A stretch of 8,893 nucleotides of DNA from a bacterium (GTDB lineage: Bacteria > Chlamydiota > Chlamydiia > Chlamydiales > FEN-1388), in contig JAJZPP010000009.1 of NCBI GenBank assembly GCA_021811115.1, positions 1-8,893 on the forward strand, read 5' to 3'. Numbering within the stretch: the first letter of the stretch is position 1; every line of letters starts with the position of its first letter. This document shows positions 1-6,278 of the stretch, one piece after another. The position numbers and the translations under genes were made by a program. A model generated the notes under the pieces. That model saw only the letters and a list, made by a program, of their open reading frames with translations, made no database searches and had not been told where the DNA came from.

Positions 1-1
1 G

Positions 2-2413
2 TGTGGGCAGACAATTATCGAACAGCTTACGAAACACGCTTCCTCTCGATCAGCCTTCCTTGAAGCGTTTGGAGCGTTGCAGCCATGGCTCTGTAGTACT
101 GTTTCTGGCAACGAATTCAAGGCCCTTTTAGAGAGGCTTGTAAGGGGATTTACTCCTGGAGATGTTGCCATTTTTTGTTCTCCATCCGCTTCGTTTATCG
201 AGGCTTGGCGGACGACTCTGATCCCCAAAGAATGGTGTTCCCAGATCTGCCAAACGTTAATGCGAGAGAATCGTTCTGACGACTTTTGGAGGCTGTGCGA
301 ACAATTTCCATATTCTAGACGAGAGCTTGAAAAGGCGTGGCTTTCTGTGCTTGCAAAGTCCAACCCTGCGATGGCGGTTGTTCTCTTCGCTCGGATGATT
401 GAGGTAAGGCTCCTGGCGCAATCTATACAGGAACTAGATGATGTTGAAGGGCGAATTTCTGAGTATGCAGCGGCCCTTCAGCCGTATAAGGATGTTCGCT
501 CCAATGTGGCTCTTACGCTTGTAGACACGCTTATTCCTCAAGCAATTACCCACCATGTCACAGAGATTGATAGGAATCTTCTGCATGTAGAAAGCGCGAT
601 CCTCGCTCTGTGTTCTATTGCAAAGGGTATTGGCTCTCTCATTCAAGATAATCGTGAGGCTGCGCCACTCCTTCAATCACGCCTAGATACATATCTGGGC
701 CTATTTTTGCCAAAATTCTTCTTCACTGTCATGGATCCATTGTCAAGTCAGATTGCCATGAAACAATCATTGGATCCCATAAGTGAATACTCTCGGTTCC
801 ATGAACGCCTCGTTTTTCTCACCAAGGCGTTTTATGAGAACGCTTCCAATCCTTTAGGTCCTTTCAAAAAGGTCGAGAGTTACCTTTCGGGGTATATTGG
901 TGGATTCATCAAACAGTGCGAATCGGCACTGACGAGTCAGAATCCCAACGTTGTTGCGACAGCTCTTGATGCCTTGTATTACGCCTTGTTGGAAGTTCGG
1001 ACCAAATTTGAGCACCACGAAGAACCTCCCCCCGCTCTGAGGAAACTTACCGAACCTGTGATACAGTTTTTCTCCAGTCAGGTTCGATCGATGGTAGAAA
1101 AGCTAGAAAAGAAAAAAGTGGATCCCTTCGTTGGAGTGAGTGAAGTCAAAGCCTTGCTTCAGTTGAAGGAAGCCATTGTTCTTCTGTTTCCTTCGGTCAT
1201 GTTGCGCGCTAACGATAGTCTTTTTTCTTACCCCGCCCAAGAGCCATTTCAGAGCGCCTGCATTGATCCTATAGTGGAGCAGTTTCAACAGCTTGCGAAA
1301 ACGACCCCTATTTCAATCAAACCAATGGCTGAGTTACTGAAGAGTATGGATCAGGCGAAAGAATTGCACAGACAGCTCAGCTCGGCGGAGCCGCAGCAGG
1401 GCTCTTGGTTTGACGAGAAAGTCGTTCCTATCGTTTTGGAGCAATTATTCCCAGTCGCCATTGAGACGGCACTTCGCGAATTTGAGATCGAGAATTTGCG
1501 CCCCTCCTGTTATGAAGAACTGGTGTCTTGTGTGCAACTGCTCGAACCATTGATGAGAGGCGGTGGTACGAATAAACAGTTGCGGGAGCGGTTGGACCCG
1601 TACAGTGAACGGCTTGGCGCCATTTGCAGGAGGCTGATGCAGCCGTGTTCCTTTGTCGTTCATCGTTCGACGAGCCGTCCTGGCTGTGGATTCGAGGAGT
1701 GGATTCCTTCACAATCTGTTGTCGAAACCTTTCATCGCCAAATCTCAAACGTTCAAATAGGGGAAGAGCGTATTGGAAAGAGGTTTTCCCTTACGCTCAA
1801 CCAAAAAGAGGCCTGCAAGAGAATGGGAGGCCAGGTTTTGACGTACTTCAAACAAGTGGCCCCTGGTATCGCTGAGGACCAGCTTGAGAGAGGAGTGATT
1901 CTGCTCATAGAGGGGCTTCCTATTGATGTGTCAGCCTGTATGATCTTTGAGCTTTTGCTGCCTCTTGGGGCTCGCTATTCCTTTGTCCATGACGTAAAGA
2001 GGCAGACCACAGCGGCGTTTCATTTTGAGGAACAAACCTCTACCCTTGTTGGGAGCATGAGTACCTGTGTGGTTCCTGCCTCTCTTGAGAATATTGAGGA
2101 GCAACAATCGCCCATCCGGATTTCTGTAGACGTGCGTGTCGATCCTGCCATGGCGCACATGGGACAGTGGCATGAGCAAATTACCATCTCCCACGCAGAG
2201 CCTCCTCCTGCCAATTTCCAGAGACGAAGAGCCTTATCGATCTCGTCCAGAGAATCGTCAGTTCCTGCAGCGCCTCGTACCGACAGCCCCCAGAGGCGAA
2301 GAGGCCTGTCTATCTCCAGAGGATCGCCGACTGAATCCCCTGTACCATTGCAAGCCAATCGAAAAAGCAGAAGTTGCGTTGATTCAGTCCTCTCTTCAAA
2401 GCAAAAAAAATAA
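2..2413 (+). CDS. Large unrecognised protein, N-terminus cut by window edge; duplicated Arg/Ser motif in tail
   Basis: The frame is open from base 2 with no stop, so the gene begins before the window; 803 residues are visible. The TTG at 77 has no convincing ribosome binding site and is probably an internal Leu codon. I do not recognise a family. Most of the visible part looks alpha-helical and soluble, without clear membrane segments: long amphipathic stretches, a charged run with EKLEKKK near 1100-1130, and several Pro-bounded helical blocks. From about 1900 to 2160 the sequence is richer in beta-type hydrophobic alternation and may be a separate C-terminal domain. The last ~65 residues (from about 2215) are low-complexity Ser/Arg/Pro, carry QRRRALSIS and QRRRGLSIS 24 codons apart, and end in SSKQKK. 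An A8 run directly precedes the TAA stop. The gene is convergent with the methyltransferase across an inverted repeat. Size, helical content and a disordered basic tail would suit a structural or secreted host-directed protein, but that is inference. Coding status is secure; function is unknown. Confidence 0.85.
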   Translation, partial: CGQTIIEQLTKHASSRSAFLEAFGALQPWLCSTVSGNEFKALLERLVRGFTPGDVAIFCSPSASFIEAWRTTLIPKEWCSQICQTLMRENRSDDFWRLCEQFPYSRRELEKAWLSVLAKSNPAMAVVLFARMIEVRLLAQSIQELDDVEGRISEYAAALQPYKDVRSNVALTLVDTLIPQAITHHVTEIDRNLLHVESAILALCSIAKGIGSLIQDNREAAPLLQSRLDTYLGLFLPKFFFTVMDPLSSQIAMKQSLDPISEYSRFHERLVFLTKAFYENASNPLGPFKKVESYLSGYIGGFIKQCESALTSQNPNVVATALDALYYALLEVRTKFEHHEEPPPALRKLTEPVIQFFSSQVRSMVEKLEKKKVDPFVGVSEVKALLQLKEAIVLLFPSVMLRANDSLFSYPAQEPFQSACIDPIVEQFQQLAKTTPISIKPMAELLKSMDQAKELHRQLSSAEPQQGSWFDEKVVPIVLEQLFPVAIETALREFEIENLRPSCYEELVSCVQLLEPLMRGGGTNKQLRERLDPYSERLGAICRRLMQPCSFVVHRSTSRPGCGFEEWIPSQSVVETFHRQISNVQIGEERIGKRFSLTLNQKEACKRMGGQVLTYFKQVAPGIAEDQLERGVILLIEGLPIDVSACMIFELLLPLGARYSFVHDVKRQTTAAFHFEEQTSTLVGSMSTCVVPASLENIEEQQSPIRISVDVRVDPAMAHMGQWHEQITISHAEPPPANFQRRRALSISSRESSVPAAPRTDSPQRRRGLSISRGSPTESPVPLQANRKSRSCVDSVLSSKQKK
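2219..2329 (+). repeat. Diverged tandem repeat encoding QRRRxLSIS twice
   Basis: Copy 1 (2219-2260) and copy 2 (2291-2329) start 72 bases apart and align with one in-frame 3-base gap. Within the shared nine-residue motif, the codon differences aga/agg, tta/ctg and tcg/tct are silent in the reading frame of the large gene; only gcc/ggc changes the residue (Ala to Gly). Read in the next frame, most of the same differences would change the amino acid. This pattern indicates that the protein motif has been conserved since duplication and supports this frame as the coding one. R-x-x-S with extra upstream arginines and a hydrophobic residue after Ser resembles eukaryotic basophilic-kinase sites; that reading is inference. 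Confidence 0.7.
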
Positions 2414-2483
2414 AGGTCGTGGGAAGAACTGGGGGGTAGAGAGGAAGGATCGATAAAAACCGGCATCATCAAGAGAGCAAACA

Positions 2484-2555
2484 ATGATATTCATGATAGA
2501 ATGATACGAATGATAAAAAATTTTATCATTCGTATCATTCGTATCATTCTATCAT
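2484..2555. repeat. Mirror-image array of ATGATA units forming a large imperfect hairpin
   Basis: The left side holds four head-to-tail units: ATGATATTC (2484-2492), ATGATAGA (2493-2500), ATGATACGA (2501-2509) and ATGATAAAA (2510-2518). After two A bases come four reverse-complement units: TTTTATCAT (2521-2529), TCGTATCAT (2530-2538), TCGTATCAT (2539-2547) and TCTATCAT (2548-2555). Bases 2499-2518 pair perfectly with 2521-2540, less the few bases needed for a loop. The right arm has one extra 9-base unit, so 2493-2498 can pair with 2550-2555 only if that unit bulges out. The array lies between two convergent genes, and its right arm overlaps the last codons and TGA stop of the methyltransferase. 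Unit-number differences between arms point to slippage or unequal exchange. Confidence 0.85.
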
Positions 2556-2562
2556 TTTCTTT
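2493..2562. terminator. Probable shared terminator of the convergent large gene and methyltransferase
   Basis: The long AT-rich hairpin of the ATGATA array lies 80 bases after the stop of the large gene. In the + direction it is followed by a T-rich run (TTTTCTTT, 2555-2562). In the - direction it begins at the methyltransferase stop, but no clear T tract follows the left arm. The stem is long yet GC-poor, so it differs from a textbook intrinsic terminator. Position and fold support the role; strength cannot be judged from sequence alone. Confidence 0.45.
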
Positions 2563-3314
2563 AATGGTGGTAAAAATAGTGAGATGGCCATAAAGAGAGG
2601 GAACTCTTTCCTGGCACGGTTCTCAGCGCGTGCCGTTGGCCCCACGCTCTCCTTTGGAGAACACCACTCTTCAATGAGCTCGATCACAAATCCACTCTTG
2701 TGAAAGAGATGGGTGTAATAGGAGAGTGGATAATGGAACGACCACGTTGTTTGACTCGATTTTCCAGGGTTTGTAGTAATAGGAATTTTTTGAGAAGACA
2801 GGTACGAGAAGATCTGCCGCATCTGTCGCTTGCTCGCCTCATCATACCCCCATTGGCTCTGACGAGGTATTCTGAAGCAGGGGTGGTTGAGCACAATGAC
2901 GGCGCGACCACCAGGGGCCAACACTTTGGCGAGTTCTGAAAAGACATTTTCAGGGTTTTCCATGTTTTGTAGCGCCAAAATGCAGACCGCATGCGTGCAC
3001 AGATCGATAGCCGGCCACGGTTTGGTCACGTCCGCTTGGATGAATGTGTGGGATGGCCCATATTGCTTGGCTTTATGCAAAAGGGGAGAGGCGATATCCA
3101 TGCCAATGTACGCTACCTGTTTTGGAAGGTGGCGGGAGAAGACCCCCTGACCACAGCCAATATCGAGGAGCCGATCATTAGCGTGCAGATCGAGCAGACG
3201 GAGCGTATTGGGTATAATGACCTCAGTGTGGTAGAAATGACCTTTTTGGCCGACGATGGAATCGTACCACTGACTCGCGGAGGCCCATGATGTTGTGTGC
3301 GCTGTTTTTTTCAT
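2544..3314 (-). CDS. Class I SAM-dependent methyltransferase (Methyltransf_11/25-like)
   Basis: This 256-residue protein should transfer a methyl group from S-adenosylmethionine to an unidentified substrate in the cytoplasm. The Rossmann-type SAM site is clear: motif I LLDIGCGQG at residues 49-57, the acidic loop residue in GMD at 71-73, ADV at 94-96 after the third strand, and the LAPGGRAVIVLNHPCFRIP block at 132-150. These features define the fold but not the acceptor. ATG at 3314 is preferred: an AAGGA lies 14 bases upstream, slightly far, and a TATAAC -10-like box sits at 3351-3356. The longer frame from a TTG at 3371 would add 19 residues before the usual helix, start upstream of that promoter, and run into the leader of the divergent mutase. 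The TGA stop and the last codons (KKMIE) lie inside the ATGATA inverted repeat, so the C-terminus may have been set by that element. It is monocistronic, divergent from the mutase and convergent with the large gene. Confidence 0.88.
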   Translation of the reverse strand: MKKTAHTTSWASASQWYDSIVGQKGHFYHTEVIIPNTLRLLDLHANDRLLDIGCGQGVFSRHLPKQVAYIGMDIASPLLHKAKQYGPSHTFIQADVTKPWPAIDLCTHAVCILALQNMENPENVFSELAKVLAPGGRAVIVLNHPCFRIPRQSQWGYDEASKRQMRQIFSYLSSQKIPITTNPGKSSQTTWSFHYPLSYYTHLFHKSGFVIELIEEWCSPKESVGPTARAENRARKEFPLFMAISLFLPPLKKMIE

Positions 3315-3397
3315 AAATGTGATGATTATCCTTGCAGGAAATATTTTGTCGTTATAGAGATTAATTTCCAACTAAGATTTTCTACTGGAGTGGATCC
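3315..3397. promoter_or_regulatory. Divergent promoter region between methyltransferase and mutase
   Basis: This 83-base AT-rich spacer must hold promoters for both divergent genes. On the - strand, TATAAC (3351-3356) matches the -10 consensus at five of six positions and would start transcription about 30 bases before the methyltransferase ATG, but no good -35 box sits at the right distance. On the + strand, TTGCAG (3332-3337) and TAGAGA (3355-3360), 17 bases apart, form a weak candidate for the mutase. The two -10 candidates overlap, so the two promoters may compete. Only the existence of a divergent promoter region is well supported; the exact boxes are tentative. Confidence 0.35.
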
Positions 3398-5167
3398 ATG
3401 ACAGTTGATGAGCTTTCTCACATTTCCCCAGATGCGAAAGCCAATGTGATCGCATGGTTAGAGGGCGAGTATGATCTTGAGACCAAGAAGGCAATCAGAC
3501 AGATGGCCGCATCCGATCCTGAAGGACTGGAAAATGCATTCTATACCCACCTGTCCTTCGGAACAGGGGGGCTTCGCGGATTGATGGGCGTCGGACCCAA
3601 CCGCATGAACATCTACACAATCCGCCAAACCACAAAAGGGCTCGCAAACTATCTGAAAGCCCAATTTCCGTCACAGCCTCTGCGCGTTGTGATTGGGTTT
3701 GACTCTCGGACCAACTCGCAGCTGTTTGCTCTCGAGGCGGCCCGGGTCTTGGCGAATGCCAGCATCGAAGCGTGTCTCTTCAAGCAGTTGCGCCCCACTC
3801 CCATGGTCTCCTTTGCCTGCCGCTTCCTCCAGGCCAATAGCGCCATCATGATCACAGCCTCACATAATCCCCCAGAGTACAACGGATATAAAGTCTACTG
3901 GGCGGATGGAGGGCAGGTGCTGCCTCCCCACGACGGAGGCATTCTTCACGAAGTGGAGCTTGTGCGAAAGGCAGGAAAGAGTGTTGGCGTCTCTCCTGAG
4001 GTGGATCCATACATCCGCCTGCTTGGCCCAGAGCTAGATGAGGCGTACCTCAATGCCTTGCGGCCGCTCCAGCTATGGCCTGGAGAGGATAAGAGTTCGG
4101 TCTCAGTTCTCTACTCGCCGCTCCATGGAACAGGGTCCACACTGGTGCCTCAGGCGCTCCGACAGAGCTCAGTGACCCATCTGGGGTTTGTGAAGGAGCA
4201 GATGGTGCCTGATGGCTCCTTCCCAACCACCCGCTTTCCCAATCCTGAGGAGGAAGCTGCCCTACGCCTCGGCATCGACCAGATGGTTCGTGAAAACTAC
4301 GATATCTTTTTGGCAACCGATCCGGACGCCGATCGCCTCGGGGTGGTTGTGAACCATCATGGGGCCTCTCATCGATTGACAGGCAACCACACCGCCTCTC
4401 TTTTGGCAGAGTACATTCTCCGCCAGCTGCACAGTCGAGGCGCACTCCCAAACCAGCCTGTAGTCATTAAATCGTTTGTGACGACACCTCTCGTGAAGAA
4501 AATCGCCTCGAAATGGGGGGCCACCTGTATCGATGTGCTCCCTGGTTTTAAGTATATTGCCCAGAAGATGTGGCAATTTGAGCAGGCGCCACAAGGGCCC
4601 CAATTTGTCTTTGGATGCGAAGAATCGTACGGGTACCTGCATGGAACCTACGCCCGAGACAAAGATGGCGTGATCTGCTCGACCCTCATGTCAGAGATCG
4701 CGTGGCATTTGAAAACGAGGAACAAGACCCTCATCGATGCCCTCCAGGAGTTGTGGGAGACGTATGGCTACTTTGATGAATCGGTCACCAGCTGCGCCTT
4801 TGGCGAGACGAAAGCGGGGCGAGATCGCATGAAGGGCTGCATGGAGTTTCTCCACAAAAACCCACCCATCCGATTTGCTGATTTTTCCTGCATTGCCACC
4901 GAGGATATGCTGACAGGCCAGTTTTCTGGGGATTCTGTCCACCGCATTGGAAAAGAGCTTCCTCCATCCGATGTGATGATCTTTACGTTGGAAGACCTTT
5001 CTCAGATTATCATTCGCCCTTCAGGCACCGAGCCCAAAATTAAACTCTACTTCCAGATGACGACGCACAATGGAAGGGCTCTCGCCGATGTGATGCAGCA
5101 CACGAAGGAGAAGGCAGAGCTCCTCCGTTCGTTTACGACCAAGCTGTTACTTGGAGAGCCTGTATGA
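3398..5167 (+). CDS. Phosphoglucomutase/phosphomannomutase (alpha-D-phosphohexomutase, PgcA/PGM2 type)
   Basis: This 589-residue cytosolic enzyme should interconvert hexose 1- and 6-phosphates, most likely glucose-1-P and glucose-6-P, linking glycogen or nucleotide-sugar metabolism to glycolysis. All four active-site segments of the superfamily are present in order: GTGGLRG at residues 55-61 near the start of domain 1; TASHNP at 153-158 with the phosphoserine Ser155; the metal loop DPDADR at 308-313; and the sugar-selecting GCEESYGY at 406-413. The phosphate-binding PSGTEPKIK follows at 541-549. The early GTGGLRG and ~590-residue length match the B. subtilis PgcA/human PGM2 branch rather than the shorter GlmM or AlgC enzymes. 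ATG at 3398 follows a GGAG at 3387-3390 with 7-base spacing. The TGA stop overlaps the next start (ATGA), so the downstream membrane protein is translationally coupled. Glucose versus mannose preference, or activity on ribose-1-P, cannot be settled by eye. Confidence 0.95.
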   Translation: MTVDELSHISPDAKANVIAWLEGEYDLETKKAIRQMAASDPEGLENAFYTHLSFGTGGLRGLMGVGPNRMNIYTIRQTTKGLANYLKAQFPSQPLRVVIGFDSRTNSQLFALEAARVLANASIEACLFKQLRPTPMVSFACRFLQANSAIMITASHNPPEYNGYKVYWADGGQVLPPHDGGILHEVELVRKAGKSVGVSPEVDPYIRLLGPELDEAYLNALRPLQLWPGEDKSSVSVLYSPLHGTGSTLVPQALRQSSVTHLGFVKEQMVPDGSFPTTRFPNPEEEAALRLGIDQMVRENYDIFLATDPDADRLGVVVNHHGASHRLTGNHTASLLAEYILRQLHSRGALPNQPVVIKSFVTTPLVKKIASKWGATCIDVLPGFKYIAQKMWQFEQAPQGPQFVFGCEESYGYLHGTYARDKDGVICSTLMSEIAWHLKTRNKTLIDALQELWETYGYFDESVTSCAFGETKAGRDRMKGCMEFLHKNPPIRFADFSCIATEDMLTGQFSGDSVHRIGKELPPSDVMIFTLEDLSQIIIRPSGTEPKIKLYFQMTTHNGRALADVMQHTKEKAELLRSFTTKLLLGEPV

Positions 5168-6216
5168 CGCAAGGCCCTACCGCTGTTGGAAAAGAGTTTA
5201 CGCTCCCTCCACTTCCTAAACCGCTTCGACAAGCGCGCAAGGAACTGGATAAGGCTGCCAAGGTTGGCAAAGCGATCTCTGCGACTGGCAAGCTAGCAGA
5301 ATTTTTTACGATCATCTCAAAGGAGATGCTCTCCTCTCTGAAGGGGACCAGAGGAGCTTCCATCCTCGCAACCCCCTTCTTTGTGTATGATTGCGTCAAC
5401 GATGTTGTAAAGTTTTTTATTAAACCGAAGATCATAGACAAGGTGAAAGCCGCCTTCTCCTTCGTCATCAATAGCGAAACGGTCACGAGCTCCATTGCGG
5501 CCAGTTGCGAGATTCTGAATACGATGAAGCTGGTGGGGGAGCGGGCCACCAACTGGATCCCGATTTTTAACATCGTCAGCTTTGTTGTGAGCTTCCTCAC
5601 GTTGGGTGTTGCCTCCAAATCGTTACTGAAGTCCAAAGAGCTGTTCCACCTTTTGAACGAGACGGAAAAAAAATTACGATCGACGGGCTCAGATACGGAA
5701 AAGGCGGTTCTCCTCATAGACGTGTTGCGTGAGATTGAGACAACCGGCATCACGGAAATCAGGAAGCAGTTGCTGATTTCCAAAAAAACCAATCTTGAGG
5801 AGCGTATTCATAAGCTCATTCAGAGACTTCAGGAAGGATCGAAGGAAGAGGTGGCGCGTGCTGTCGAGGAGAGTGAAAAAGTTCTCTCCACATTGCATGA
5901 CCGCGCGATGACCGATCTGTCTTTGAATCTCATAACGGTTGCCAATAAGATTATGTTCCTCGTCGGTGCGGGGTTCATGTTCATCCCCCCTCTCGTTCCG
6001 TTCGGCATCTTTCTTCTCGCCGTGAGCGCCACCACCTCGCTCATCCTCTGCTTGGGGAAAACCTACTTCATTTCGAAGGACCCCTTCTCTGGGAATGCAT
6101 CGTGTAAGGCGTACCAATTCTACGAAAGCCTCTCCAAGGCCTTGAAGAACATGCGAATGTCTCTGGAAACTTTTGTAATCGGGCAAAAAAAGATAAAAAT
6201 CAAAACTTCTGCTTGA
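5164..6216 (+). CDS. Unrecognised membrane protein A, first of two tandem paralogues, coupled to the mutase
   Basis: This is a 350-residue protein of unknown function. It starts with an ATGA overlap on the mutase stop and has its own GGAGAG at 5153-5158, five bases before ATG, so both genes are translated from one message. There is no N-terminal signal peptide. Residues 1-100 are basic and helical, with PKPLRQARKEL near 19-29. A hydrophobic segment spans 131-150. Residues 165-250 are a charged, probably coiled-coil stretch containing KQLLISK at 201-207. A tight hydrophobic pair, 255-274 and 278-298, is separated by a Pro-Pro turn at 275-276, and a basic tail ends in KKIKIKTSA. A closely spaced hydrophobic pair resembles the bilobed hydrophobic domain of chlamydial inclusion membrane (Inc) proteins, but other membrane families also look like this. 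The next gene is clearly its paralogue. Coding is secure; membrane location is probable; any role in sugar-phosphate metabolism is inference from linkage alone. Confidence 0.88.
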   Translation: MTQGPTAVGKEFTLPPLPKPLRQARKELDKAAKVGKAISATGKLAEFFTIISKEMLSSLKGTRGASILATPFFVYDCVNDVVKFFIKPKIIDKVKAAFSFVINSETVTSSIAASCEILNTMKLVGERATNWIPIFNIVSFVVSFLTLGVASKSLLKSKELFHLLNETEKKLRSTGSDTEKAVLLIDVLREIETTGITEIRKQLLISKKTNLEERIHKLIQRLQEGSKEEVARAVEESEKVLSTLHDRAMTDLSLNLITVANKIMFLVGAGFMFIPPLVPFGIFLLAVSATTSLILCLGKTYFISKDPFSGNASCKAYQFYESLSKALKNMRMSLETFVIGQKKIKIKTSA

Positions 6217-6242
6217 CTAATCACCGATTATTAATTTATGCT
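6213..6242 (+). promoter_or_regulatory. Sigma70-type promoter for membrane protein B, overlapping the stop of A
   Basis: TTGACT (6213-6218; five of six consensus positions) and TATGCT (6237-6242; four of six) are 18 bases apart. Transcription would start near 6249, about 30 bases before the ATG at 6279, leaving room for the AAGG at 6266-6269. The -35 box contains the TGA stop of gene A (6214-6216). The same TTG could be misread as a start codon for gene B, but no ribosome binding site precedes it. Confidence 0.5.
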
Positions 6243-6278
6243 TGTCAGTCCGTAATAATAAAAAAAAGGCAATCATTT

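Noticed and set aside
2136..2456. A 106-codon + strand frame overlapping the end of the large gene, with plausible composition (REE, PEDRR and a basic tail)
   Set aside because: No ribosome binding site is evident, and differences between the two internal repeat copies are mostly silent in the large gene's frame but amino-acid-changing in this one. A sequencing frameshift near 2215 joining the two frames remains a minor possibility.
2020..2484. A 154-codon - strand frame across the end of the large gene
   Set aside because: It starts at TTG without a binding site and mirrors codons of a well-supported gene on the other strand.
3315..3371. 19-residue N-terminal extension of the methyltransferase from TTG at 3371
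   Set aside because: It is a rare start with no good binding site, lies upstream of the likely -10 box at 3351-3356, and runs into the mutase leader. ATG at 3314 is better.
4050..4642. Two overlapping - strand frames antisense to the phosphohexomutase
   Set aside because: They are shadows of a gene with all its catalytic motifs intact; neither shows a binding site or a recognisable motif.
5133..5792. A 219-codon - strand frame antisense to membrane protein A
   Set aside because: Its hydrophobic, Ser-rich composition is what the complement of A would give. There is no binding site, and A has an ATGA-coupled start and a paralogue.
6213..6278. 22-residue extension of membrane protein B from TTG at 6213
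   Set aside because: There is no ribosome binding site before it; the TTG is better explained as part of a -35 box, and alignment with protein A begins after the ATG at 6279.
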